DNA of 58,498 nt from Actinomycetota bacterium (GTDB lineage Bacteria; Actinomycetota; Acidimicrobiia; IMCC26256; PALSA-555), in contig VGBI01000006.1 of the NCBI GenBank assembly GCA_016870595.1, positions 1 to 58,498 on the forward strand, in the 5' to 3' direction. The translations under genes were made by a program, and so were the position numbers. This document shows, piece by piece, positions 16,824 to 25,494 of the stretch (positions are counted from its first letter, which is position 1; the number at the start of each line of letters is the position of its first letter). The notes beneath the pieces are model-generated. The model was given only the letters and a program-made list of their open reading frames with translations, was not told the DNA's origin and did not search any database.

Positions 16824-17671
16824 GCGAAGGTGAGGCGTCCCGAGTCGATGACCACGTTGTCGCCCACGCAGGTCTGGAAGATCGCCTCGGCGCCGTCGAC
16901 CCAGACCTTCACGTCGAGGACGTCGCCGGGCATCACCGGGTGCGAGAACCGCCCCTCGATCGCCTTGAAGCGCGCCGGGTCGCTCCCGCACACCGCGTGC
17001 AGCAGCGCGCGGCCGGTGAAGCCGTAGGTGCACAGCCCGTGGAGGATCGGCTTCGGGAAGCCGGCCCGCGCCGCGAACGTGGGGTCGGAGTGCAACGGGT
17101 TGCGGTCGCCGTTGAGGCGGTACAGCAGCGCCTGGTCGGGACGGGTCGCGTACGACACCACGTGGTCGGGTGCCCGGTCGGGCGCCTCGTTGCGGGGGCC
17201 GCTCGGGCCGCGGTCGCCGCCCCAGCCACCCTCACCCCGGATGAACGCGGACATCGTGGTGGTCCACAGGAGGTCGCCCCCCGGCTCGCGCGCCTCGCTC
17301 TCGAGCACGACCACGGCGGCCTTGCCCTTGTCGTACATCGCGGCGACCTTGCCCACGATGCGGGCGGTGCCCTCGACCGGAACCGGCTGGTGCAGGGTGA
17401 TCCCCTGCTCGCCGTGCACGAGCATCGCCCAGTCGAAGGTGCCGATGGCGCTCATCGGGCCGGGCCCACCGCCGCCGAGCACGACCGGCATGGTCGGCAG
17501 CGCGCGCTGGGTGATCCCGTCGGAGTTCTCGGTGGTGAACTCGAGCTCGAAGCCGGTGGGGTCGGTGACCCCGGCGCCCACGCCGAGGGCGTAGAGCAGG
17601 GAGTCCCGGGAGGTCCAGCGGGCCTCGGACGGCTCGGACACGAATCCCACGGCATCGGGGTTCAGCGGCAT
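16820..17671 (-). CDS. MaoC-type enoyl-CoA hydratase 2
   Basis: A 283-residue double hot-dog (R)-specific enoyl-CoA hydratase, like the hydratase domain of peroxisomal MFE-2. The hydratase 2 motif [11 protein letters not shown] is intact at 184-194, with D189 and H194 as the expected catalytic pair, followed by I-L-H-G-L-C-T. The N-terminal hot-dog (about 1-145) forms the acyl pocket. Between the domains is a Gly/Asp-rich linker (147-170). ATG start with a strong AAGGAG a few nt upstream. It leads a two-gene operon with the CoA-transferase at 15525. Expected reaction: trans-2-enoyl-CoA to (R)-3-hydroxyacyl-CoA. Confidence 0.92.
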   Translation of the reverse strand: MPLNPDAVGFVSEPSEARWTSRDSLLYALGVGAGVTDPTGFELEFTTENSDGITQRALPTMPVVLGGGGPGPMSAIGTFDWAMLVHGEQGITLHQPVPVEGTARIVGKVAAMYDKGKAAVVVLESEAREPGGDLLWTTTMSAFIRGEGGWGGDRGPSGPRNEAPDRAPDHVVSYATRPDQALLYRLNGDRNPLHSDPTFAARAGFPKPILHGLCTYGFTGRALLHAVCGSDPARFKAIEGRFSHPVMPGDVLDVKVWVDGAEAIFQTCVGDNVVIDSGRLTFA

Positions 17672-17740
17672 CGGGTGCTCCTTGTGCGTCGGTGGGTGGC
17701 GTCGGGCCCGACGGCCTCCCCGGGGACCCGCAGTCTCGCG

Positions 17741-17746
17741 TAGCGT
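17741..17746 (+). promoter_or_regulatory. Leaderless -10 box (TAGCGT)
   Basis: TAGCGT lies 8 nt before the ATG at 17755. Confidence 0.5.
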
Positions 17747-17754
17747 GGGAAACC

Positions 17755-18954
17755 ATGCCCACCCCGCCCATCACCGAGGTGGCGCCCCGGACCTGGATCG
17801 TCCAGCCGTCGTGGGTCAACGCCGCCTGCTTCGAGACCGACGAGGGCCTGGTCCTGGTCGACGCCGGCCAAGCCACCGACGCCGAGCGGATCCACTCGGC
17901 GGTGCGGTCGGTGACCGCGGCACCCCTCCACACGGTGATCTTCACCCACGGCCACGTCGACCACGCCTTCGGGCTGTGGGGCTTCCTCGACGCCGGCGAG
18001 CGGCCCCGGATCGTCGCCCACGAGAACGTCGTCCCCCGGTTCCGGCGCTACGCGCGCACCGCCGGGTACAACACCGCCGCCAACGCCCGCCAGTTCAGCG
18101 TCGACCCCGCGACCGTGCCCTGGCCCCGCGACGACGCCCACTTCGTCTGGCCCGACCTCACATACACCGACGCCCTCGTCCTCACGATCGGGGGCGAGGA
18201 GTTCCACCTGCACCACGCGCGCGGCGAGACCGACGACGCCACCTGGGTGTGGGTGCCGGGCCGCAGGACGCTGGCCTGCGGCGACTTCTGGTTCAACGTC
18301 TCCCCGAACTGCGGCAACCCCCAGAAGGTGCAGCGCTACCCCGAGGCCTGGGCCGACGCCGCCGACGCGATGGCGGCGCTCGGCGCCGAGATCCTCCTGC
18401 CCGGCCACAGCCTCCACCAGACCGGGGTCGACCACATCCGCCACCTGTTCACGGTCCAGGCCGAGTACCTGCGCACGATCGTCGACCAGACGCTCACGGG
18501 GCTGAACGCGGGCCTGACCCACGACGAGATCGTCGCCGCACTCGAGATCCCGGCCCACCTCGCGGCCGAGCCGTCGCTCCAGCCCCGCTACGACCGGCCC
18601 GAGTTCGTCGCCCGCAACCTCATCCGCCAGTACGGCGGGTGGTGGAACGGTCGGGCCGCCGACCTCATGCCGGCCCCGGCGCCGGCCTGGACCGCCGAGA
18701 TCGTGGCCCTCGCCGGCGGCGTCGCTCCGGTCGTCGCCCGGGCCCGGGTCCTCGCCGATCCGGCCGCACCCGACCACGACCTCGCGCTGGCCTGCCACCT
18801 CGCCGAGTGGGCGGTGACCGCCGCCCCCGACGATCCCGACGCCCGGGCCTGCGCCGCCGCGGTGTTCGGTGCCCGGGCCGCGGCCGAGCCGTCGCTGATG
18901 GGGATCGGCATCTACGGCGCGGCCGCCCGCCAGGCCGGGTCCCGGCCCGACTGA
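17755..18954 (+). CDS. MBL-fold hydrolase with alkyl-sulfatase-like C-terminal region
   Basis: A 399-residue metallo-beta-lactamase protein. The metal motif [10 protein letters not shown] is near residue 63. A second metal-site region is G-D-F-W-F-N, and L-P-G-H-S-L-H follows. The part after about residue 235 (helical, with [12 protein letters not shown]) resembles the dimerisation region of BDS1/SdsA-type alkylsulfatases, but the C-terminal SCP2-like domain of those enzymes is absent. It may hydrolyse a sulfate ester or another ester; substrate unknown. It is followed 2 nt later by the start of the broken SulP gene, a tempting sulfate link. A TAGCGT box 8 nt before the ATG supports the start. 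Confidence 0.85.
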   Translation: MPTPPITEVAPRTWIVQPSWVNAACFETDEGLVLVDAGQATDAERIHSAVRSVTAAPLHTVIFTHGHVDHAFGLWGFLDAGERPRIVAHENVVPRFRRYARTAGYNTAANARQFSVDPATVPWPRDDAHFVWPDLTYTDALVLTIGGEEFHLHHARGETDDATWVWVPGRRTLACGDFWFNVSPNCGNPQKVQRYPEAWADAADAMAALGAEILLPGHSLHQTGVDHIRHLFTVQAEYLRTIVDQTLTGLNAGLTHDEIVAALEIPAHLAAEPSLQPRYDRPEFVARNLIRQYGGWWNGRAADLMPAPAPAWTAEIVALAGGVAPVVARARVLADPAAPDHDLALACHLAEWAVTAAPDDPDARACAAAVFGARAAAEPSLMGIGIYGAAARQAGSRPD

Positions 18955-18956
18955 CC

Positions 18957-19408
18957 GTGCCCGGGCGCCGGGGCCGGTGGCTCCCGGGCGTGCACGCGGC
19001 GCGTCACTACCGGCGCGCCGACGTCCGGGGCGACCTCGGGGCCGGGGTCGTGCTCGCCGCGCTGCTGATCCCCCAGGGCATGGCCTACGCCGAGCTCGCC
19101 GGGCTGCCCCCCGTCACCGGCCTCTACACACCGCGGCCGACGTGCTCGCCGGCCTGGTCGCCCGCCTGCGGGCCGGGGGCACCGACCTCGTCCTCGCCGA
19201 GTGCAAGGGGCCGGTCAAGGACCGCCTGCGGCGCTACGGCCTCGTCCCGCCCCGGGGCGAGGCCGGGTTCCCCCCCACCCTCGGCACCGCCATCGACGAC
19301 TCCCTGCGCCGCAGCGGGGTGCCGTGGGTCGACCGGGAGGACCGACCGGAGCCGGGCGACCGCCAGGACCGGGGTGACCCGGGGACGCCCGGGCTGCCGG
19401 GCGCCTGA
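18957..19408 (+). pseudogene. SulP-type anion transporter with the membrane core deleted
   Basis: The first about 58 codons (frame from GTG 18957) read as the start of a SulP transporter: the cytosolic segment, the first helix [19 protein letters not shown] and then G-L-Y-T. At about 19130 homology jumps to the C-terminal STAS domain in another frame ([12 protein letters not shown] ... E-C-K-G-P-V-K-D ... T-L-G-T-A-I-D-D), which ends at 19408. Roughly 1.2 kb encoding most of the 14-helix core is missing and the two ends are out of frame, so no transporter is made. The bases ACACC shared by both ends could be microhomology. Intact members have about 500-570 residues. Confidence 0.85.
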
Positions 19409-19414
19409 GCCGGC

Positions 19415-20241
19415 TCAGTCGAGGGTGACCGACCAGAGGTCGTGGGCGAGCACGACCTCGCCGGCGAAGTGCTCGGCCGCGGCCGCCACCCACTCCCCCT
19501 CGGTGCCGGGTGCCGGCGGCGGCACCGGGTGGGTGAGCACGAGCCGGGCCGCCCCGGCGCGCGCCGCGGTCCGGCCCGCGTCGGCGCAGGTGGAGTGGTA
19601 GTCGAGGACGTCCTGGAGCCGGGGGCTGGGCACGCCCCGCACGAGGTCGTCGCGCAGGACCGTCTGCACGTAGACGTCGGCACCGGCGCAGATGCGGTCG
19701 AGCCCCGCGCAGGGAACGGTGTCGCCCGCGATCGCGACGACCCGGCCGCCGACCTCGACCCGGTAGCCCACCGTGGGCGCCACCGGGCGGTGGTCGGTCG
19801 GTGCCGCGGTCACGCGCACGCCGCCCGACTCCCACGCGACGCCGTCGTGGACCTCGTGCACGGTGCACGACGGGTCCCAGTCGAGGTCGGCGTGGTGGTT
19901 GCGCCGGTAGCCCACGTCGTCGGCGAGCATGGCCAGGGTCGGTCGACCAGGCGCTGCGTGCCCGGCGGCCCGACGACCGGGAGCGGCGACTCCACCGGCG
20001 CCATGACCCACCGGGTCGTGATGACGTCGGCGAGATCGGTGGTGTGGTCGGAATGCAGGTGGGTGAGGAGCACCGCGTCGAGCAGCAGCGGCAGCGACCC
20101 GGCTGCGGCCAGGCGCATGACCACGGCCCGGCCGCAGTCGAACAGCAGCTGCACGCCGTCGGCGCGCACGAGCGTCGCCGTGCCGGCCCGCTGGGGGTCG
20201 GGGATCGGCGACCCCGTCCCCAGCGTGACGACCTCGAGCAC
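19415..20241 (-). pseudogene. RNase Z-like MBL hydrolase with a 1-nt frameshift
   Basis: The frame from GTG 20241 gives V-T-L-G-T-G-S-P-I-P-D, then T-H-L-H-S-D-H (61-66) and G-P-P-G-T-Q-R-L-V-D-R near residue 101, then nonsense. Family sequence resumes one frame over with T-L-A-M-L-A-D-D-V-G-Y-R, then G-D-T, and runs to the TGA at 19415. One base lost near 19937-19943 explains it; with it restored the protein would have about 275 residues, normal for this arylsulfatase/RNase Z-like group. Both metal-binding halves are otherwise well preserved, so the lesion is recent or is a sequencing error. It lies 8 nt after the cupin gene, probably in the same operon. Confidence 0.82.
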
Positions 20242-20249
20242 CGAGCGGG

Positions 20250-20711
20250 TCAGTCGGTGATGACGGCGGGGCGGCCGTGGCCCTGCATCTCGGCCAGGAC
20301 CAGGTAGCCCATCAGCGCGGTGCGCCCGTCGGTGACGCTCTCGACGTTGCCGTCGGCGTCGAGGTTGAGGTTCGCGCCGTACATGTGGAACCACACGTTC
20401 GTGTTGTCCTCGATGCACTGCAGCGTGTGCACGGAGCCGGCCGGCTCGTAGAGGAACGACCCGGCCCGGTTCACGTAGTCGTACTCCTTGTACTTCCAGG
20501 CACCCGACACCGTGTAGCCCCACACCGGCCCGGTGTGGCGGTGGGTCTGCACCTCGTAGCCCGCCATGAAGATGGCCTGGATGATCCAGAGACCCTCCTT
20601 CTCGCGGACCTGGAGCACCTTCATCTTCGAGCCGTCGGGCAGGTCGACGAAGGGCAGGTCGTCGCCACCGATGTGGACGGCCTCGGGCACGGGCTGCGCG
20701 GTGATGGTCAT
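20250..20711 (-). CDS. Cupin of the 2,4'-dihydroxyacetophenone dioxygenase family
   Basis: A 153-residue single-domain cupin. V-Q-T-H-R-H-T-G-P-V-W-G-Y-T is the first cupin motif (metal His pair) and G-S-V-H-T-L the second, with the third His. The overall pattern matches 2,4'-dihydroxyacetophenone dioxygenase-like proteins, iron enzymes that cleave a C-C bond next to a ketone. Members of the family are often annotated that way without proof, so the substrate should be treated as open. ATG with GAGGAG just upstream. It probably forms an operon with the frameshifted MBL gene 8 nt downstream. Confidence 0.85.
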   Translation of the reverse strand: MTITAQPVPEAVHIGGDDLPFVDLPDGSKMKVLQVREKEGLWIIQAIFMAGYEVQTHRHTGPVWGYTVSGAWKYKEYDYVNRAGSFLYEPAGSVHTLQCIEDNTNVWFHMYGANLNLDADGNVESVTDGRTALMGYLVLAEMQGHGRPAVITD

Positions 20712-20822
20712 GGCGGTCTCCTCACGGGATGGTGGCCCCCAGGTTGCCAGATCTGCGGGCCCCGGTGGACCGTCGGTCCCCGGGCCCGGCGAAGCCGGCC
20801 GGCCGGGGGGCGCGGGGGCGGC

Positions 20823-21578
20823 TCAGCCGGCCTGGCGGGCGACGGCCTCGGCCTTGGCCCGGGCCGCCTCGGGGTCGCCGAGGTACCGGGCCTCGAGCGG
20901 CCCGGCCTCCGCCGGGCGCATCTGCGGGTCGAGCGCGTAGACGATGGGCACGCCGGTGGGGATGTTGCACTCCACCACCGCCTCGTCGGACATGCCGTCG
21001 AGGTGCTTCACCAGCGCCCGCAGCGAGTTGCCGTGCGCGGCCACGAGCACGGTGGCGCCGGCGGCCAGGTCGGCCACGATCGCGTCGTACCAGTAGGGCA
21101 GCATCCGGGCGACCACGTCGGCGAGGCACTCGGTGGCGGGCAGCACCTCGGGCGGGAGGTGCGCGTACCGGGGGTCGGCGGCCTGGGCCGCCACCGCTGC
21201 GGCGTCGAGCGGGGGCGGGGGCGTCGCGTAGGCCCGGCGCCACACCAGCACCTGCTCGGCGCCGTACTGCTCGGTCGTCGCCTTCTTGTCGAGCCCCTGG
21301 AGCGCGCCGTAGTGGCGCTCGTTGAGCCGCCACGACCGCCGCACCGGGATCCAGCGCCGGTCGAGCTCGCCCAGCGCGAGCTCCGCGGTCCGGATGGCCC
21401 GCTTCTGCAGCGACGTGTGCACGACGTCGGGTCGGTGGCCGGCGGCGGCGAGCAGCCGACCGGCCTCGAGCCCCTCGGCCACGCCGAGCTCGGTGAGGTC
21501 GACGTCGACCCAGCCGGTGAACCGGTTGGCCAGGTTCCACTCGCTCTGGCCGTGGCGGAGCAGGATCAGGGTGGGCAC
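20823..21578 (-). CDS. gpmA: 2,3-bisphosphoglycerate-dependent phosphoglycerate mutase
   Basis: A 251-residue glycolytic enzyme interconverting 3- and 2-phosphoglycerate in the cytoplasm. L-R-H-G-Q-S-E-W-N holds the phosphorylated His9, [10 protein letters not shown] holds Glu87, and A-H-G-N-S-L-R-A holds His182. The C-terminal tail (about 230-251), typical of the dPGM class, is present. GTG start with a TAGTCT box 6 nt upstream that begins inside the stop codon of the preceding gene, so it has its own leaderless promoter. The 111-nt gap between this gene and the cupin (20712-20822) shows nothing but G+C-rich spacer. Confidence 0.95.
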   Translation of the reverse strand: MPTLILLRHGQSEWNLANRFTGWVDVDLTELGVAEGLEAGRLLAAAGHRPDVVHTSLQKRAIRTAELALGELDRRWIPVRRSWRLNERHYGALQGLDKKATTEQYGAEQVLVWRRAYATPPPPLDAAAVAAQAADPRYAHLPPEVLPATECLADVVARMLPYWYDAIVADLAAGATVLVAAHGNSLRALVKHLDGMSDEAVVECNIPTGVPIVYALDPQMRPAEAGPLEARYLGDPEAARAKAEAVARQAG

Positions 21579-21584
21579 GGCCCG

Positions 21585-21590
21585 AGACTA
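21585..21590 (-). promoter_or_regulatory. Leaderless -10 box (TAGTCT) of gpmA inside the upstream stop codon
   Basis: TAGTCT (21590-21585) lies 6 nt before the gpmA GTG. Its TAG is also the stop codon of the upstream papain-like gene. Confidence 0.5.
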
Positions 21591-22220
21591 GGTCGCGGCC
21601 GCCGCCGGCTCGGGCTCCACCGCGACCTCGGGCCCGAGGCTCGCCCCGCCGCACAGCGCGAGCCGGTCCCCGCTCCAGAAGCGGCCCGGGTCGAACCAGT
21701 TCGACGGGCGCCGGGGCTCGAGCAGGCCCATGCGGGTGTAGGTGATGGCGAGCAGCTCGGCGCAGTACACGGCCTCCTCCGACGCCTCCCGCTTGAGCCG
21801 GCCGGCCAGCCACTTCCCGGCGAGCTGGCGCGTGCGCGGGAACGCCCGCCCCTCGTACTCCGCGATCACCCGCAGGCAGGCGTCCTCCATGGCCGGCGTC
21901 ACCTCGCCGTCGAAGTCCCGCACGAAGGCCCGCTGGCGGTACTTGGGGCCGGTCCAGACCTCGATGGCGTGGTCGAGCCGGTGGAGCTGTGCACCCCGGT
22001 GGTGCGCGCCGGTCCACACGCTGGGCAGGCTCTGGCCCAGCTCGGTGTGCCAGAGCAGCGGGGGCAGGTCGTCGAGCGCCACCACCATCGCCACGTGGTT
22101 CACCGGGGCGTTGGTGAGCATGCGGATCGCCTTGTCGGCCGCGCTCGGACCCCGGAACAGCCACACGTCGCCGGTGCGGGCCTGGTCCACCGCCTCGCGC
22201 GCGCCGATGGTGGTGGTCAT
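21588..22220 (-). CDS. YiiX/YebB-like permuted papain-fold protein
   Basis: A 210-residue protein of the circularly permuted NlpC/P60 (papain-fold) group. G-D-V-W-L-F-R-G (17-24) begins the barrel, H42 in V-N-H-V-A-M-V-V is the expected catalytic His, and C153 in V-Y-C-A-E-L is the expected nucleophile. This His-before-Cys order is the permuted type. No signal peptide is visible, so it should act in the cytoplasm. The reaction may be peptidase, amidase or acyl transfer. ATG start with a TACGCT box 6 nt upstream. Its substrate is unknown and it has no obvious link to gpmA behind it. Confidence 0.75.
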   Translation of the reverse strand: MTTTIGAREAVDQARTGDVWLFRGPSAADKAIRMLTNAPVNHVAMVVALDDLPPLLWHTELGQSLPSVWTGAHHRGAQLHRLDHAIEVWTGPKYRQRAFVRDFDGEVTPAMEDACLRVIAEYEGRAFPRTRQLAGKWLAGRLKREASEEAVYCAELLAITYTRMGLLEPRRPSNWFDPGRFWSGDRLALCGGASLGPEVAVEPEPAAAAT

Positions 22221-22226
22221 CCCCGG

Positions 22227-22254
22227 AGCGTACCGAGCGGGCGCTCGCTACGGT
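22227..22254. promoter_or_regulatory. Divergent pair of leaderless -10 boxes
   Basis: TACGCT on the minus strand (22232-22227) is 6 nt before the ATG at 22220. TACGGT on the plus strand (22249-22254) is 7 nt before the GTG at 22262. The whole divergent intergenic region is 41 nt, leaving no room for untranslated leaders. Confidence 0.55.
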
Positions 22255-22261
22255 TGGGGCC

Positions 22262-22504
22262 GTGCAGACCCGGGCCTGGAAGTGGATCGGTCTCGGCACG
22301 GTGGCCGCGCTCGCGGTCGGGTCGGCGGTGGTGGTCGAGCGGCGGCGGCGGCGCCGGGTCCGGCGCTGGAACGACTACGACACCGACGAGATCCGCGACC
22401 GCCTGCAGGCCCGCTTCGCCGCGATCGACGCCGGACCCGGTGCCGGACCCGGTGCCGGGTCGGGCGCGGCGACGGCTCAGGCCGACGGCACGTCGATACG
22501 GTAG
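22262..22504 (+). CDS. Small single-pass membrane protein, unknown
   Basis: An 80-residue protein that I do not recognise. One hydrophobic segment (about residues 8-25, G-L-G-T-V-A-A-L-A-V-G-S-A-V-V-V) is followed by an Arg-rich stretch (E-R-R-R-R-R-R-V-R-R) that would stay in the cytoplasm. Then comes an acidic/basic helix and a Gly/Ala/Pro tail. The GTG start with a TACGGT box 7 nt before it supports a real gene. Its last 28 nt overlap the convergent amidohydrolase gene. Confidence 0.6.
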   Translation: MQTRAWKWIGLGTVAALAVGSAVVVERRRRRRVRRWNDYDTDEIRDRLQARFAAIDAGPGAGPGAGSGAATAQADGTSIR

Positions 22505-23646
22505 AGGGTGCGGGCGTTGGTGTGCACGAGCTTGCGCACCTCGTCGAGCGGCAGCCCCTTGAACTGACGGTCCATCGTGATGCGCGAGTTGGGCCAGTCG
22601 GTCCCGGAGTGCGGGTAGTCGGTCGACCACATCACGTGGTCGAGGTTGAGGTGGTGGCGCAGCTCGAGCCCGGCGGTGTCGACCATGAACGTCGCCCAGA
22701 AGTTGCGGGCGAAGATCTCGCTCGGCATCAACGACATCTTTTCGACCGCCCCGGTGAACCACCGGTAGCGCAGGAACATGTCGTCGCACTGCTCGAGCAT
22801 GGTGGGGATCCACCCGATGTTCGACTCCACCAGGACCAGGTTCAGCGCCGGGAACCGCTCGAAGATCCCCGAGAACAGCAGGTCGCAGGCCACCGGGAGC
22901 GTGTGGCCCCCCGACTTCGACGCCCCGGTGTCGCCGAGGTAGCGGAGGTCGTCGGGCGAGCGCCACTTGTGGTTGGGGTTGGACCGCAGGAACGAGCCGA
23001 TGTGCACCGCCACCGGCATCCCCGCCTCCTCGGCGAGCCCGAAGAAGCGGTCGTCGGCGGGCTCGACGTCGAGGTCGCCGCTCGGGAACCGTGAGATCAC
23101 CACGCCGCGGTGGTCGTGGTCGATCGCCCACTGCAGCTCCTCGACCGCGTCGTCGATCCCGGTCGTGGGCACGATCGCCTGGGCGAACAGCCGACCCTGG
23201 CCGCCGGCGCAGAAGTCGGTGATCCACTCGTTGTAGGTGCGCACGCAGTAGCGCTGGAGCTCGCGGTCCTCGCTGTAGGTCTTGGCCCCGGCCAGGGTGA
23301 CGCTCGGGTACAGCACCTGGGCCCACACGCCGTCGGCGTCGAGATCGGCGAGGCGGGCCTTCGGCTCGAACATGCCCGGCCGCAGCTCGTCGTAGCGCAC
23401 CCCGTCGCGGCGGTACTCCACCACCGAGCGCCCGGCGCACACCGTGAGGCCCACGGGCTGGGCCGCCTTGCCGTCGTCGAACACCCACCAGTCGCCCCCG
23501 TCGCGCCGCTCGACCCGGGGGGCCCGGTCCTTGAGCCGGGCCGGCACCTGGTCGATCCAGAGGTGGGGCGGCTCCTGCACGTGGGCGTCGGCGTCGACGA
23601 CCGGCACGTCGAGCGAACGGAAGGTGGCGTAGGTGGGCTCGGGCAC
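22477..23646 (-). CDS. Amidohydrolase family protein (PF04909 type)
   Basis: A 389-residue TIM-barrel amidohydrolase/decarboxylase. Metal-site residues are seen in V-D-A-D-A-H-V-Q-E-P near residue 20, V-A-V-H-I-G-S in the barrel, and M-W-S-T-D-Y-P-H-S near the C-terminus. It ends with N-A-R-T-L-Y-R-I. It is closer in layout to the paralogue at 34291 than to the one at 4681. Start is GTG with AGGGGAG upstream. It is divergent from the deacylase-like gene at 23761, and the shared region carries the palindrome GCGCTAGCGC. Substrate unknown. Confidence 0.88.
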   Translation of the reverse strand: MPEPTYATFRSLDVPVVDADAHVQEPPHLWIDQVPARLKDRAPRVERRDGGDWWVFDDGKAAQPVGLTVCAGRSVVEYRRDGVRYDELRPGMFEPKARLADLDADGVWAQVLYPSVTLAGAKTYSEDRELQRYCVRTYNEWITDFCAGGQGRLFAQAIVPTTGIDDAVEELQWAIDHDHRGVVISRFPSGDLDVEPADDRFFGLAEEAGMPVAVHIGSFLRSNPNHKWRSPDDLRYLGDTGASKSGGHTLPVACDLLFSGIFERFPALNLVLVESNIGWIPTMLEQCDDMFLRYRWFTGAVEKMSLMPSEIFARNFWATFMVDTAGLELRHHLNLDHVMWSTDYPHSGTDWPNSRITMDRQFKGLPLDEVRKLVHTNARTLYRIDVPSA

Positions 23647-23674
23647 GGGGGCTCCCCTGGTGGTCGCGGGCGTC

Positions 23675-23684
23675 GCGCTAGCGC
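23675..23684. promoter_or_regulatory. 10-bp palindrome between divergent amidohydrolase genes
   Basis: GCGCTAGCGC is a perfect palindrome in the 114-nt region between the genes starting at 23646 (minus) and 23761 (plus). It could be an operator half-site pair. The nearby CCGTAT (about 23695) is a weak -10 candidate. Confidence 0.3.
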
Positions 23685-23760
23685 ACTCGCCTCACCGTAT
23701 TGCACCATCCGGGCGACCGATCCGCAAACGACGCCCCCCCCGGTGTGGCACCATGCCGAC

Positions 23761-25494
23761 GTGCTCGACCTCTGCCTGCGCGGCGCCCTCGTGGTGGACG
23801 GCACCGGCGCACCCGGACGCGTCGCCGACGTCGGGGTCCGAAACGGACGCATCGTCGCAGTCGGGACGATCGCCGAGACCGCCCGGGTCGAACGCGACGT
23901 CGCCGGGCTCGCGCTCGCACCGGGATTCGTCGACGTGCACACCCACCAGGACGCCCAGGTGTTCTGGGACCCGGCCTGCACGCCGTCGCCCCAGTTCGGC
24001 TGCACGACCGTCGTCACCGGCAACTGCGGGTTCTCGATCGCGCCGATCGAGGCCGACGACGCCGACTACCTGATGCGCATGCTCGCCCGGGTCGAGGGCA
24101 TCCCCCTCGCCACGCTGGCGGCGGGCGTCCCGTGGAACTGGCGGACCTTCGCCGAGTACCTCGACGCGGTCGTCGCGGCCGGGCCCGCCGTGAACGTCGG
24201 GGTGATGGTCGGCCACTCGGCCCTGCGCCGGGCCGTCCTGCGGACCGCCACCGACCGCCCCGCCACCGACGCCGAGATCGACCGCATGCGGGTGCTGCTG
24301 GCCGATGCGCTCGCCGCCGGCGGGATGGGGTTCTCGTCGTCGTGGGCGCCCACCCACGTCGACGGCGACGGCGACCCGGTGCCGTCGCGTGCGGCCACCC
24401 CCGACGAGCTGGTCGCCCTCGCCGCGGTGTGCCGGGACCACGCCGGCACCCAGCTCGAGTTCGTGCCGACCACCCAGGCGTTCGAGCCCGTCCACTCCGG
24501 GACCATGACCGCCATGTCGCGGGCCGCGGACCGCCCGCTCAACTGGAACGTGCTGATCCCCCGGGCCGCCGGCCGCGCGGCCACCGAGGCCAAGCTCGCG
24601 GTCTCCGACGACGCCGCCGCGCTGGGCGCCGAGGTCCTCGCGCTGATGTACCCCGACGTGATCCGGTCCCGGGCCACGTTCCGGGGCACCCTCTACGACG
24701 GCCTCCCCGGCTGGGCCCCGGTGATGACCCGACCCGACGCCGAGAAGCTCGCCGCCCTCGCCGACCCCGACGTGCGGGCCCGCCTGCGGGCCGGCGCGGA
24801 GTCCGACGCCGCCGCCCTGTGGCGCACGACCGTCGCCGACTGGGGCGGCACCGTGCTCGCCGCCACCACCAGCCCCCGATTCACCCCGTTCGTGGGCCGG
24901 ACCTTCACCGACATCGGGCGCGCCCTCGGCACCGACCCGTTCGACGCGCTGCTCGACGCCGCGGTCGCCGACCGGCTCGACACCGCGGTCATCCCGGTAC
25001 CGCCGGGCGACGACCCCGAGTCCCAGGCGTTCCGGGAGCGGATGTGGGCCGACCCCCGTGTCGTGCTCGGCGCATCCGACGCGGGCGCCCACGTCGACAT
25101 GATCTGGACCTACGACTGGGCCTGCGCGTTCCTCGCCCGCAACCGCGAGCGGGGCGTGCTGCCGCTCGAGGTCGCGGTCGCCCGCATCAGCGCCCACCCC
25201 GCCGCGGTGTACGGGCTCGTCGACCGGGGCCGGATCGCGCCCGGGTGCTGGGCCGACCTGGTCTGCTTCGACCCCGACACCATCGGGCCCGGCCTGCCCG
25301 AGTGGCGCGACGACCTGCCGGGCGGCGCGGGCCGGCTCACCGGGGCCGCGCCCGGGATCGCCGCGGTCTACGTGAACGGCACCGAGATCGTGCGCGACGG
25401 CGTGCTCACCGGTGCCCGGCCCGGCCGGGTGCTGCGCTCGGGCCGCGACACCGCGACGGTCACGCCAGGTCGAACGCGACCCGGGCCTCGGTGA
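23761..25494 (+). CDS. N-acyl-D-amino-acid deacylase family amidohydrolase
   Basis: A 577-residue amidohydrolase 3/D-aminoacylase-like protein. It begins with the beta-sandwich strand D-L-C-L-R-G-A-L-V-V-D-G-T-G, then F-V-D-V-H-T-H-Q-D with the first metal His pair. G-C-T-T-V-V-T-G-N-C-G follows, then G-H-S-A-L-R and G-A-S-D-A-G-A-H-V-D-M near residue 440, and the sandwich closes with P-G-C-W-A-D-L-V. The family hydrolyses N-acyl-D-amino acids or related amides and ureides; the true substrate is unknown. GTG start. The 3' end overlaps the convergent P450 gene by 35 nt. Confidence 0.88.
   Translation: MLDLCLRGALVVDGTGAPGRVADVGVRNGRIVAVGTIAETARVERDVAGLALAPGFVDVHTHQDAQVFWDPACTPSPQFGCTTVVTGNCGFSIAPIEADDADYLMRMLARVEGIPLATLAAGVPWNWRTFAEYLDAVVAAGPAVNVGVMVGHSALRRAVLRTATDRPATDAEIDRMRVLLADALAAGGMGFSSSWAPTHVDGDGDPVPSRAATPDELVALAAVCRDHAGTQLEFVPTTQAFEPVHSGTMTAMSRAADRPLNWNVLIPRAAGRAATEAKLAVSDDAAALGAEVLALMYPDVIRSRATFRGTLYDGLPGWAPVMTRPDAEKLAALADPDVRARLRAGAESDAAALWRTTVADWGGTVLAATTSPRFTPFVGRTFTDIGRALGTDPFDALLDAAVADRLDTAVIPVPPGDDPESQAFRERMWADPRVVLGASDAGAHVDMIWTYDWACAFLARNRERGVLPLEVAVARISAHPAAVYGLVDRGRIAPGCWADLVCFDPDTIGPGLPEWRDDLPGGAGRLTGAAPGIAAVYVNGTEIVRDGVLTGARPGRVLRSGRDTATVTPGRTRPGPR

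Noticed and set aside
15000-19450. Mobile element insertion causing the broken genes
   Set aside because: No transposase, terminal inverted repeat or target-site duplication is seen at 15040 or 19130. Deletion or mis-assembly fits better.
17682-19601. A 639-codon frame that contains the SulP start
   Set aside because: Before 18957 it is out of frame with the MBL gene and after 19130 it is nonsense. Only the short SulP piece is real.
19930-19950. Programmed frameshift in the MBL gene
   Set aside because: No slippery sequence or downstream structure is seen, and the family is not known for it.
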